From NCBI RefSeq assembly GCF_000004195.4, contig NC_030678.2:36375701-36439700 (forward strand): a DNA stretch of 64,000 nt, in the 5' to 3' direction. Position numbers and translations under genes: made by a program. This stretch comes from Xenopus tropicalis. Its lineage: Eukaryota > Chordata > Amphibia > Anura > Pipidae. Numbering within the stretch: the stretch's first letter is position 1; each line of letters opens with the position of its first letter. Shown here in pieces: positions 49,148 to 59,385 of the stretch. The notes beneath the pieces are model-generated. The model was not told the origin of the DNA and did not search any database. It saw only the letters and a list, made by a program, of their open reading frames with translations.

Positions 49148-50231
49148 GGGGCTGATTTACTAACCCACGAATCCGAATGGGAAAAATTCCGATTAGAAAA
49201 CGAACATTTTGCGACTTTTTCGTATTTTTTGCGATTTTTCCGTCACCGTTACGACTTTTTCGTAAATTGTCGCGACTTTTTCATAACCATTACGACTTGC
49301 GCGAATTGTCGTGACTTTTTTGTAGCCGTTACGATTTGCTCGTATCTTGTCGCGACTTTTTCGTATTGAGCGCTCGTAAACGGCGGGCAAAACTTTCAGA
49401 CTTTGCATGATTTTGGAAGCCTCCTATAGGACTCAATGGCACACTGCAGCTCCAACCTGGCCCAAGGTAAGTCTCCCATAGGGCTCAATGGCACTCTGCA
49501 GCTCCAACCCGGCCCAAGGAAAGACTTCCATAGGGCTCAATGGCACTCTGCAGCTCCAACCCGGTCCAAGGAAAGTCTCCCATAGGGTTCAATGGCACTC
49601 TGCAGCTCCAACCTGGCCCAAGGAAAGTCTCCATAGGGCTCAATGGCACTCTGCAGCTCCAACCTGGCCCAAGGAAAGTCTCCAGGGCTCAATGGCACTC
49701 TGCAGCTCCAATCTCCCATAGGGCTCAATGGCACTCTGCAGCTCCAACCCGGCTCTCCCATAGGGCTCAATGGCACTCTGCAGCTCCAACCCGGCCCAAG
49801 GAAAGTCTGGGCTCAATGGCACTCTGCAGCTCCAACCCGGCCCAAGGAAAGTCTCCCATAGGGCTCAATGGCACTCTGCAGCTCCAACCCGGCCCAAGGA
49901 AAGTCTCCATAGGGCTCGGCACTCTGCAGCTCCAAGGCCCAACCATAGGGCTCAATGGCACTCTGCAGCTCCAACCTGGCCCAAGGAAAGTCACTATACT
50001 GAAGCTTGAATGAATCCGAAACTTTCGTACTCGGCGCGAAGGCTACGAAAAAGTCGTGACAATTCGCGCAAGTCATAACGCTACGAAAAAGTCACGACAA
50101 TTTGCGAAACAGTCGTAACGGCTACGAAAAAGTAGCGCCAATTTACGAAAAAAACGCAAAATACCGATCATTACGAAAAAAAAACGCATTCGGACGCCTT
50201 CGGACCGTTCGTGGATTAGTAAATCAGCCCC
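49148..50231. mobile_element. 3-bp-target MITE expanded by an internal minisatellite
   Basis: The ends are GGGGCTGATTTACTAACCCA and TGGATTAGTAAATCAGCCCC, with a perfect TTA duplication on both sides (49145-49147 and 50232-50234). The arms are gcgactttttcgta-type repeats. The centre (49429-49992) is a 52-bp tandem repeat. It is about twice as long as its sibling at 19530-20061, which has a single central unit. Confidence 0.85.
49429..49992 (+). repeat. 52-bp minisatellite, ~12 copies
   Basis: The unit contains gggctcaatggcactctgca, then gctccaacccggcccaagg and aaagtctcccata. CTGCAGCTCC occurs 12 times across the array. Several units have internal deletions. Open frames of up to 157 codons on both strands are translations of the repeat. 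Confidence 0.92.
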
Positions 50232-50797
50232 TTAGTGTGGGCCATATTTAGGATATGGGAAGAAAAGTTGTCAGATATGCCATCATCCCCAGTAGTGCCC
50301 CAGTAGTCTACAGAAAAATCAGAATATTATGTTAGTTATTTCCCTGTTGTAATTATGTTGTAATTTCCCTGTTTATTGAACGTGTTAAAGACTCTGCATC
50401 CGTAACCCATTCTCCATTTGCCCAGGCAAACAGCAAGTTCACGGGGCTATGAATGCTTTGTGTTATTACAAGTGCCTTTGTTTCTGCTTCTGTTCCCTGC
50501 GATGGTAGGTTATACCCCTCTCCTTAGCCCAAGTCTGAACTCATTCTATTGTCAGAGGATTATCCCAGCAGATTCTAAACTGCCACACCTGGGATGACAT
50601 TTGGTCACATATTTGTAAAATATGGCCACACAGGTGGATGCGCAGACCAATTGCCTTGGCAAATTACTTGCCAAAGGATCTGCAAGAAATTATAAGGATT
50701 ATCAGGGGGGAAACAATACAATAATTATATACAGACCAGTCACAATCTGTAAGCGTAAATAAACAGCTTGGGGAAAACAACACCTGCATCCAGAATA

Positions 50798-50870
50798 TCT
50801 AGTATAAATAAATCTAAAGCAACTGGACTTGTTAAGTAAGTCCAGTTGCTTTAGATTTATTTATACTAGA
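50798..50870. repeat. perfect 33-bp inverted repeat, 7-nt loop
   Basis: The left arm 50798-50830 and right arm 50838-50870 are exact reverse complements (33 of 33), starting tctagtataaataaatctaa. The 7-nt spacer is gttaagt. Flanking DNA belongs to no element I can name. Confidence 0.92.
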
Positions 50871-51115
50871 TGTACCATGACCTGGATGAATGAAAATCTT
50901 CATAGTCATACTGCAACCAGAATATATTTATATTCTTCTTTTTTTTTTTAAATTAAACCAGTTTAATTAAACAAGTTAGTATACCTTTACAATGTAATTG
51001 GTACATGAATTAAACATAATAATGCACTTTGGGAAGTATTTATCCTTTTTTTTCTGCAAATAATACATTTACATTTGTGTTTAAACCTTAGATAAATATG
51101 TATGTACAAGTGGAT

Positions 51116-51378
51116 TAGGGATGCACCGAATCCATTATTTTTGGGTTTGGTCAAAGCCTGAATCGGCCAAATACCGAACCGAATCCGAATTTGCATATTC
51201 AAATTAGGTTAAATAGAATTGCGCATGTAATTTTTTGTTTTCTTCTGTGTTCGTGTACCCAGAAGTCACATGATTTTAAGGATTTGGATTCGGTTTGGCC
51301 AGGCACTTGTTGGATATGGCCGAATCTTGCTGAAAAAGGCTGAATCCTGAACCGAATCCTGGATTCAGTGCCTCCCTA
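51116..51378. mobile_element. hAT-like MITE (TAGGGATGCACCGAATCC)
   Basis: It begins TAGGGATGCACCGAATCC and ends GGATTCAGTGCCTCCCTA. Flanking 8-mers are AAGTGGAT and AACTGGAT (7 of 8). It is non-coding and about 263 bp long. Confidence 0.8.
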
Positions 51379-52104
51379 AACTGGATAAAGCATGTTTTGT
51401 GTCAGAGGAATAATCTTTTCACTGTACCACTTTCAGTATTCCCTGCGGCCTATGCATTTAGGGGATGTGACAATTAGGGACATCTGTTCTAACACATATT
51501 GACTTTTGGGAAAAATTAGAAGTAAAAAGATTTATACTTTTAAGTCACTCCTAGAACTTTAAGAGACAAATTTTTATATTGGAAATTCAGCTCTGCTAGT
51601 GAAGAGAGCGAATTTGAGGTCTCTACACTAACCATGCAGCCCCACCCCAGACTCCTTCCGGCACTGTAAAGGTAAGCGCAGGGGGTATAGGGGGGCAGCT
51701 TTGCAGGAATCGCCTCAGGGCCAGAGACTCCCAGGTTATCGCCTAACCTGTGGCACAGCACAAGGAGCAGTGTTCAGCTTTCCCAGGGGTAAAGCTCCTT
51801 GTTAGATAAACACTAAGGGGTGCACTCATTTGCTCATTTTTACAGACAGCAATACCAGGCAGCAGCTGCAAGGGCAAACAAGGTTTGCAGGAGGAGAGGA
51901 GTATGCTTCCACTTTAGAGAGCACTAGTAAGGTCCTATCTAGAATATGCTGTTCAGTTTTGGTCTCCAGTGCTCAAACGGGACATTATTGAGTTAGAGAG
52001 GGTCCAGAGAAGGGCAACTAAGCTGGTAAAGGGTATGGAAAGTCTCAGTTATGAAGAAAGACTGGCCAAGTTGGGTCTGTTTACACTGGAGAAGAGGTGC
52101 TTAT

Positions 52105-52369
52105 GGGCTCTGGCACACGGGGAGATTAGTCGCCCGCAAATAGGGAGATTTGCCATCCCACCGGCGAAAATGTAAATTGCCGGTGGGATGGCATACGCGG
52201 CGGCGCGATCTCCGAAGTTGCTTCTCGATTTCCACAAATCGTGCCGCTGCGTATGCCATCCCACCGGCGATTTACATTTTCGCCCGTGGGATGTCATATC
52301 GGGGAGTTTAGTCGCCCGCAACAAGGGAGATTTGTCACAGGCGACTAAGCTCCCTTGTGTGCCAGAGCC
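52105..52369. mobile_element. Harbinger-like MITE inserted in the CR1 copy
   Basis: The ends are GGGCTCTGGCACACGGGGAG and CCCTTGTGTGCCAGAGCC. Inner arms around gccatcccaccggcgattta and its inverse are strong. It sits between TTA (52101-52103) and ATA. Removing it and one 3-bp copy rejoins the flanking CR1 reading frame, which supports an insertion. Confidence 0.85.
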
Positions 52370-52616
52370 ATAAGTGGTGACATGATAACTATGTATAAAT
52401 ATATAAGGGGATCATATAATAACCTCTCTAATGTTTTATTTACCAGTAGGTCCTTCCAGCAGATACAAGGGCACCCACTCCGATTAGTAGGGAGGTTCTG
52501 TCTAAATATTCAGAAAGGATTTTTTTCAGTGAGAGCTGGAAAGTTGTGGAATTCTCTCCCTGAACCAGTCTTACTGGCTGATACATTAGAAAACTTCAAG
52601 AAGGGGCTGGATGGAA

Positions 52617-53812
52617 GTGAGGGAATACAGGGTTATGGGAGATAACTCTCAGTACAAGTGAGGGAATACAGGGGTATGGGAGATAGCTCTCAGTACAAGT
52701 GAGGGAATACAGGGGTAGGGGAGATAGCTCTCAGTACAAGTGAGGGAATACAGGGGTATGGGAGATAGCTCTCAGTACAAGTGAGGGAATACAGGGGTAT
52801 GGGAGATAGCTCTCAGTACAAGTGAGGGAATACAGGGGTATGGGAGATAGCTCTCAGTACAAGTGAGGGAATACAGGGGTATGGGAGATAGCTCTCAGTA
52901 CAAGTGAGGGAATACAGGGTTATGGGAGATAGCTCTCAGTACAAGTGAGGGAATACAGGGGTAGGGGAGATAGCTCTCAGTACAAGTGAGGGAATACAGG
53001 GGTAGGGGAGATAGCTCTCAGTACAAGTGAGGGAATACAGGGGTATGGGAGATAGCTCTCAGTACAAGTGAGGGAATACAGGGGTATGGGAGATAGCTCT
53101 CAGTACAAGTGAGGGAATACAGGGGTAGGGAGATAGCTCTCAGTACAAGTGAGGGAATACAGGGGTATGGGAGATAGCTCTCAGTACAAGTGAGGGAATA
53201 CAGGGGTATGGGAGATAGCTCTTAGTACAAGTGAAGGGATACAGGGTTATAGGAGATAGCTCTTAGTACAAGTGAGGGAATACAGGGTTATAGGAGATAG
53301 CTCTTAGTACAAGTGAGGGAATACAGGGTTATGGAGATAGATTATGGGAGATAGCTCTTAGTACAAGTGAGGGAATACAGGGTTATGGGAGATAGCTCTC
53401 AGTACAAGTGAGGGAATACAGGGTAGGAGATAGCTCTTAGTACAAGTGAAGGGATACAGGGTTATAGGAGATAGCTCTTAGTACAAGTGAGGGAATACGG
53501 TAAGGAGATAGCTCTTAGTAATTGGGAATACAGGGTTATAGCTCTCAATGAGGATACAGGTTAGGGAAACACATGCGGGAATACAGGGTACGTATTGGGA
53601 GATAGCTTTCTCAGTACAAGTGAGGGAATACAGGCTCTCAGTACAAGGTGAGGGAATACAGGGGTATGGGAGATAGCTCTCTAGTACAAGTGAGGGAATA
53701 CAGGGGTATGGGAGATAGCTCTCAGTACAAGTGAGGGAATACAGGGGTATGGGAGATAGCTCTCAGTACAAATGAGGGAATACAGGGGTATGGGAGATAG
53801 CTCTTAGTACAA
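52617..53812 (+). repeat. 41-bp minisatellite, ~29 copies, inside the CR1 3' end
   Basis: The unit is gtgagggaatacaggggtat followed by gggagatagctctcagtacaa. The array is regular to about 53330, then degenerate with deletions to about 53640, then regular again. The first unit carries the LINE's last codons and stop. The last unit runs directly into the LINE 3' end. Confidence 0.95.
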
Positions 53813-54141
53813 GTTGATCCAGGGACTGGTCCGATTGCCATCTTGGAGTCAGGAAGGAATTTTTTCCCCTTTTGTGGCAAATGATAGAGGCTTCGGATGA
53901 GGTTTTTTGCCTTCCTCTGGATCAACCAGCAGTTAGGCAGGTTATATATAGGCATTGTTACTACCTACCAGAACCTTATCTTATATAACAAGACTCAGAG
54001 ATAAGGTTCTTAAGCAAAACAGCTGCTTTATTTGTACAGCAAAATACAGTCTGGGGGAGCTTTTTAGCAACACAGACCTATGGCCGTATTACCTGTATCA
54101 CCAAAACCTTCAAATTAAGCTTTGAAATTCATAGCTTTTTA

Positions 54142-54370
54142 GGGCTCTGGCACACGGGGAGATTAGTCGCCCGCGACAAAACTCCCTGTTCGCGGGCAAC
54201 TAATCTCCCCGAGTTGGCATCACCTGCCATCCCACCGGTGAAAATGTAAGTCGCTGGTGGGATGGCACACGCGGCGGCGCGATCTCTGCAAATCGGCGAA
54301 GTTGCCTCACGAGGCTTTTTTGGGCAATTTGCAGAAATCGCGCCGCTGCGTGTGCTATCCCGCCAGCGTC
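54142..54370. mobile_element. Harbinger-like MITE, right end lost
   Basis: It begins GGGCTCTGGCACACGGGGAG and carries gccatcccaccggtgaaaat and cgatctctgcaaatcg blocks. It breaks off at about 54370 (cgccagcgtcaa), where a fragment of another repeat begins. Confidence 0.8.
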
Positions 54371-54371
54371 A

Positions 54372-54560
54372 AATATGAAAAACTTCTGTACTGAAGCAAA
54401 AGAAGGATACTCCTGGGAAGGGACATCTGCCATTGACATCTACTTAATCTGGGCAAGTTTTAGCTGGTGAATTCAGATTTTTACGATGGATAGTAAGCTC
54501 AGAAAATTGGAGACTTTGTTGTTTGAGTTTTAGGGCTAAAAATCCTTATCTGAAAAAAAG
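54372..54560. mobile_element. fragment of the 42307-type repeat
   Basis: The segment gaagcaaaagaaggatactc, gggaagggacatctgccatt and gcaagttttagctggtgaat matches 42598-42800. It abuts the truncated MITE to its left. Confidence 0.6.
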
Positions 54561-55877
54561 ATACTTCTGAGGGAACCTAGGCAGCTTGGACTGGCAATCT
54601 GTGGATTCTGGCAAATGCCAGAGTGGCTGCTGTAAGATCCAATAGGCAGTCACTATTTATGGGGCTGGTGGGGGCCCTTGTGTATGTGTAATGCCAGGGC
54701 CTATTTTGAATCCTAGTCTGGATCTGGACTTTGGTGTCCCTTTAGAACTTACCATCATCAGTAAATATCTTCATGTAATATGTAACATGTAATATTAGGG
54801 TCATGCATAGAACAACAGAGCTGGGGAAATTCCTTGCTCCTGACCCCAAACTACAGTCTCACTAGCCCACTGCAGTGACTAGGCTCTGTCTCAAAACCCA
54901 CTACATATCAACGGACCACTATGGATTCTGTAATAACCTTGCTGTGGACTACACTTAACTCAACCAAAGCATCTTCTACACCAGAAAACACAGTGACTCA
55001 ATATAATCAGCGAGGGCACTGATTTTGTGGAATGCCCTGCAATGCCCTGTAAAGAAAACTATAACAGGGATGCATATATTTTATTCCACTTATATTATCT
55101 TCCTATGCATTTGCATTGAGCTGGTATTATGGTTCTACAAACTTAGTCCTCGAGATTTAGATCAAGAGCTGATTTGGCTGTTGTTCAGCAGGTACAGTCA
55201 CAATATCACACAGTGTGAATTAGACTACACTTGTATTACATTAAATAGTGCTGAAGATTGTAGAAATACATATAGTAAAGTAAAAAGCTGTGTAAATATG
55301 TAGTATTTATATCTGGCATATTTCAAGGATACTATTTTACCTTTAATTGCACAAAAACCCCCAATATAAGTAATAGATTTCATAATCATTATTTGAGGCA
55401 ACAAATGTCACAGAGTATTATTTTCCTTTGATATCTACTTTCCAAAAGAAAGTAAACATTTATAGGGTTACATTTCTGCTACAGGTTGTCAATCATTCCA
55501 AACCCTGTTTATTATTATTTTTTTGTCACACATAAAGCTGGTCCCAGGAGGACTGAGGTAACCTTACATAGTTATGACCCTGTAAAGGTTTGGTAGCAAT
55601 GTTCTCGGGTTTCCAGATGCACTATGTGCGTATGCACTCATCCATTTCTGTGCATTGATTGGAATTGTAGCATACAGGCCCCCCTGCCCCATATACTGCA
55701 CGGTTGCTTTGAAAAAGGCACAGGACATTACTACTAAATGATGTTTGCTGAATCTGCTTATACACAGGCTGACTAAAGGGCTAATTTACTAATGTTGGAG
55801 CAGGGTGCAAAGTGCAATAATTGGACTTATTGTGCCATGTTTTCTGCACTTTTCAGCCTGCCCTGCAGGTTACTCCT

Positions 55878-56373
55878 TTAAAGTGGACCTGTCACCCAGA
55901 CATATAAAGCTGTTTAATAAAAGTCCTTTTCAAATTAAACAAGAAACCCAAATTTATTTTTAAATTAACACATCCATACCCATTATAAAGACATTTAAAA
56001 ATCCCAGCTGTCAATCATATACTGCCTGCCCCGCCTCTGTACCTTAGGCATAGAGGCGGGGCAGACAAGTACTTCCAATTCAGCTCTCACTTTTCCCCTC
56101 CATCCTAACCATCTAATTGTGTAGCCAGTGCATGGGCCTGGGCATCTGGTCCCCCATTCTGGCACATACACAAGATTTTGGGGTGAGACAAAGCTTGCCT
56201 TAATAACAGTGTCCACAAAATGGCACCTGCCTATTTGATGTGATTGTGTAATTCCAGGACTGAAGGAAACAAGATTTCTATTACTTATATAATGTAAGTG
56301 AAGTTTATTTTGCTTAACAAACACAATAGAAAATAATTTTGAATTATTTCTTAGGGTGACAGGTCCCCTTTAA
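55878..56373. mobile_element. T2-like TTAA MITE (CCTGTCACCC ends)
   Basis: It has TTAAAGTGGACCTGTCACCC at the left and GGGTGACAGGTCCCCTTTAA at the right. It is an inverted sibling of 23964-24455, sharing interior blocks on the opposite strand. Its right TTAA (56370-56373) is also the left TTAA of the next element. Confidence 0.85.
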
Positions 56374-56724
56374 AGAGATTCTGACACCTGAAATTAAACA
56401 TTTTTTTTAAATATATCATTACACTGTCCTTGCATGAGCTTTAGAATTTTGCTATCAAAGTATTTGCCCAATGCATTAACATTACCTAACTGATTCCCAT
56501 TGCTCCTCTATGAGGGGGCTGCCATATTTGTGCAGCAGTAGCCCGTTAGCATTAGAAGCTATAACTGACAGGTTGAGAAGGGACAGTCAGGTTGGCAAAA
56601 CAGTCAGGTTTAGGAACTTCAAGTAACAATTACTTACAGAAGCAAAAAAAAAAATCATCAATATGACCTATAAATAACTTTTAATGTACATTAATATTTT
56701 GAAAAGTAGTCAGTATCACTTTAA
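56370..56724. mobile_element. T2-like TTAA MITE, adjacent
   Basis: The left end is TTAAAGAGATTCTGACACC and the right end GTCAGTATCACTTTAA. The ends are imperfect inverted repeats. It abuts the previous element with one shared TTAA. Confidence 0.65.
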
Positions 56725-57085
56725 ACAGAGGTCTTTGCACCCTAGAATAGAGGGAAAAGATCTATGCCTTTCACATAAATATGGTACTGCCTCCATACAG
56801 CAGTGTTGTAGTCATGAGGTGGATGGCTGGGGGCAGCATGTAGGTATCCCCTTGGACACCCCCTGGTTTGATTGCCATCCAGATGGAAAGCACAACAAGT
56901 CCTATGTGTGCAAATGTACAGTGTATTGGTCCTAAGTGCTGCAAATTGGTGTCCATCTTGCATTTGTTATTTTCTCTGTGGGATATTAAAAAATGAGCTC
57001 TATTGTCTCTTGAGTTAGTCACTCTTTACTGTGTTATGATCCTTTTATATAAAAAGGTCCCAATAGGGACCAAAATGTATCCACC

Positions 57086-57366
57086 AGTGATGTGCGGGTT
57101 GACACGCAACCTGTGGGACCTGCTGGTTTACTTAAGTCAGCGGGTTAGGTTTGAAATTTGGGCAACCATTGCAGGTTTGGTTGTGCACGGGTCAGACTGG
57201 GGACGTACACTCTTCCTCTTCTCCTTAAGATTCCCTGCCTTGGAACCTAAGGTGCACACAATAGTAGTGTACAGAACAGAAAGACATGGGTACGGGTTGG
57301 GTGTGGGTCCTACAATGGCAACATTTTGTGGGTTAGTGTTGGGTGTGGGTTGAACTTTTTCACTAA
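57086..57366. mobile_element. hAT-like MITE (AGTGATGTGCGGG)
   Basis: It begins AGTGATGTGCGGGTTGACAC. Its right end is decayed (tttttcactaa). Flanking 8-mers are TATCCACC (57078-57085) and TATCCACT (57367-57374), 7 of 8. The interior is rich in gggttgggtgtgggt. Confidence 0.65.
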
Positions 57367-58087
57367 TATCCACTACAAGTCTCTTTCACCAGCCCCTTTT
57401 CCTAGGCCTTAACTTTATTGTTCACTCCATCCCACCAGGTATGTACATACAATTCATCTGTAATTAAATACAATATTACTGGTCCCAAACAAAAGCAAAA
57501 ATTTAGTTTTTTTGTTAAATGGGTGGGGCTGAGGCTTGTTATCAAGAGGGACCTTTGTTCACAGCGAGTTCTTTGTATATAATACCAAATAATTTGGGCA
57601 TGCAGAGTTGTTATGTGCCCTTGGACAACCACTGTAAGGCAGTTTGGTGATTTGGGACTATGATATTGGAGGATTTTGAGCTGGTAGTACTTTCCAAGGG
57701 AGTCATGGGAGTGATAAAGTTACCTGAGGGCTTTTGGTTGGCCACATGGATCTTTTAATTAAAATCTATAAAAATAAAAACAACAGTTATTCAATTTTGC
57801 AGTTTAATTAGAACAATGAATATTACAGAAGCAATTTGGTGATTTGTTTATATGTATATGTGTGCGAATATCATAAAAATATATATAAAACTGTAGCCCA
57901 TTTACAGTAAGAATCTTATTTTATGGTGGGGAAATCTTGCCAACTTTGTATTAAATCAGAGTCATTATGGTTTAATTTGCTTCATTTCAGGAGTTATTAA
58001 ATGAAATGAGCATTGTTAAGAAGTCCTAAATCTACGAGACTAAATTCACAAATATAAAGCTTTTCCCATGTTTCTGCTTCTCATTAG

Positions 58088-58186
58088 ACTGGTCAGAATA
58101 TGAAGAATTTCCAAACCTGACCTCATCCCCTTTCACCATGAGAGCAAGATTTGGATATCCTCAGAGGAGCACAGATGGACTGATAA
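58088..58186 (+). CDS. candidate orphan exon (99 bp), gene unknown
   Basis: A long pyrimidine-rich tract (catgtttctgcttctcattag) precedes 58088 and a GTATGT donor follows 58186. Only one of three frames is open: it enters with two bases and leaves with one (a symmetric phase 1-1 exon), encoding about 32 residues: WSEYEEFPNLTSSPFTMRAR then FGYPQRSTDGLI. It has an NLT sequon. I do not recognise the protein. No partner exon with the same quality is seen nearby, so it could be an internal exon of a gene extending beyond the window, a noncoding-RNA exon or chance. Confidence 0.3.
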
Positions 58187-59189
58187 GTATGTGACTAATT
58201 CAGACGCATCCATGAGGATTATTGATTAATCTGCATGGAAATTTTAAAAAAAGAACCTGTTGGGGGAAGGGGCATCTAAGAACAGGTCAAAACATCAAAA
58301 CAAGTGGGCTAGACCTGCTCCTATTAACTTTAATAACATATATTGTAAAATGATACTGGATCATATTGTGAATTTGCCAGTAGACTCCTACATGTCCTGT
58401 CGCCAATGGAGCAATAAAATGAGACAGTTATGTGCCACTAATCCAGCTCTCAAGGGACTCTAAGTCAGGTTTATAATGATATCTCAGCTGAAGCACTGAT
58501 ATGGCAGTCAATCATTTTGATTGACATACAGGGAGATTATTTGAACCAAATGCTCTTGGTGATATTATTTTTGTGTTCCTAGTGACCAGTGCAGCTCTCC
58601 ATAGTAAATTAAAGGTTTATAAGCTGGATAATAACATCAATGTAACTCTGCAACATCTGAAATAAAACAAATAACAGTCATAATGTATGTAGGCATATTG
58701 ACATAGCCTTACTTGTATGTGGAACACTACATTAAAACAATACATTTATAGAATATTTCTAATATAAATTATTTGAAAATACAATGAAACATCGCCATAC
58801 ATAGTAGATAACAGATAACCATTACCCACTGGATATTGTTATACAAGGTATTGATTATTATTATTAGTATTTATTATTATTATTTACCCACGAGGGCTTA
58901 TTTATTATGGAGGCATGTTCTTTTCAGCATGGTTTCTTATTTGCGCTATCCATGCATTTAAACCTATATATCAATAATATAGGTGCTGGAGCAACATTAA
59001 TACCTGAAGGCTCATTTACAAACACAAACACAAATGCAAAGTGCTATAATGGACGCACATTAAAGCTATACACAATGGTCCTTTGTGGCTTACAGCAAGC
59101 CCAATGCATCTGCCCAATGAATTGCTTACAGCTGCACCCTGAAACTATCGGCAGTTTTGATATGGCAATAACTTTAATATTTTCTTCTT

Positions 59190-59385
59190 TTTATTATTAT
59201 TATTTATATAGCGCCATCAATTTACGCAGCGCTTTACAGAATAGAGGGGTACAAAAGACAGAACAGTTAACATGTACATATAAACAATTCACAAAAATTG
59301 ATTGCAGTTACATTTGGATGAGGATCGGAGACAATAGGGGGAGAGCCCTGCTCGCAAGAGCTTACATTCTAAAAGGGAGGGCTGA
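59190..59385 (-). mobile_element. short-repeat tail, inverted
   Basis: The segment from ttatttatatagcgccatca and acgcagcgctttacagaata to gagcttacattctaaaaggg is the inverse of the gcgctgcgtaa / taagctc tail type seen in SINE-like copies here. An ATT run precedes it. Confidence 0.5.

Larger units (their letters stand above)
51845..53956 (+). mobile_element. CR1-like LINE, 3' end (truncated, interrupted)
   Basis: Two collinear open pieces are recognisable as the C-terminal part of a CR1-type non-LTR reverse transcriptase protein. The upstream piece has [26 protein letters not shown] and [18 protein letters not shown] (about 51937-52100). The downstream piece has MYKYIRGSYNN, FCLNIQKGFFSVRAGKLWNS and a stop in the first minisatellite unit (52376-52642). 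A Harbinger-like MITE separates them. After the minisatellite the 3' end (gttgatccagggactggtcc to gcaggttatatatagg) follows. The 5' bulk of the element is missing. Confidence 0.85.
38069..58087. other. intergenic or unassigned DNA downstream of anos1
   Basis: I find no exon of a known gene here. The interval is a patchwork of mobile elements and tandem repeats listed separately, with repeat-poor stretches at about 39700-41900, 43000-44050 and 46100-47450. Those stretches show no coding frame but have the evenly AT-rich look often seen in conserved noncoding DNA. Confidence 0.6.

Noticed and set aside
49540..50013. 157-codon open frame with a repeated NGTLQLQPGPRK-type peptide
   Set aside because: It is a translation of the 52-bp minisatellite. 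Open frames of similar length exist on the other strand, as expected from a repeat lacking stops.
52617..53812. CRISPR-like regular repeat spacing
   Set aside because: The units are directly adjacent without unique spacers, and the array lies inside a vertebrate LINE. It is a minisatellite.
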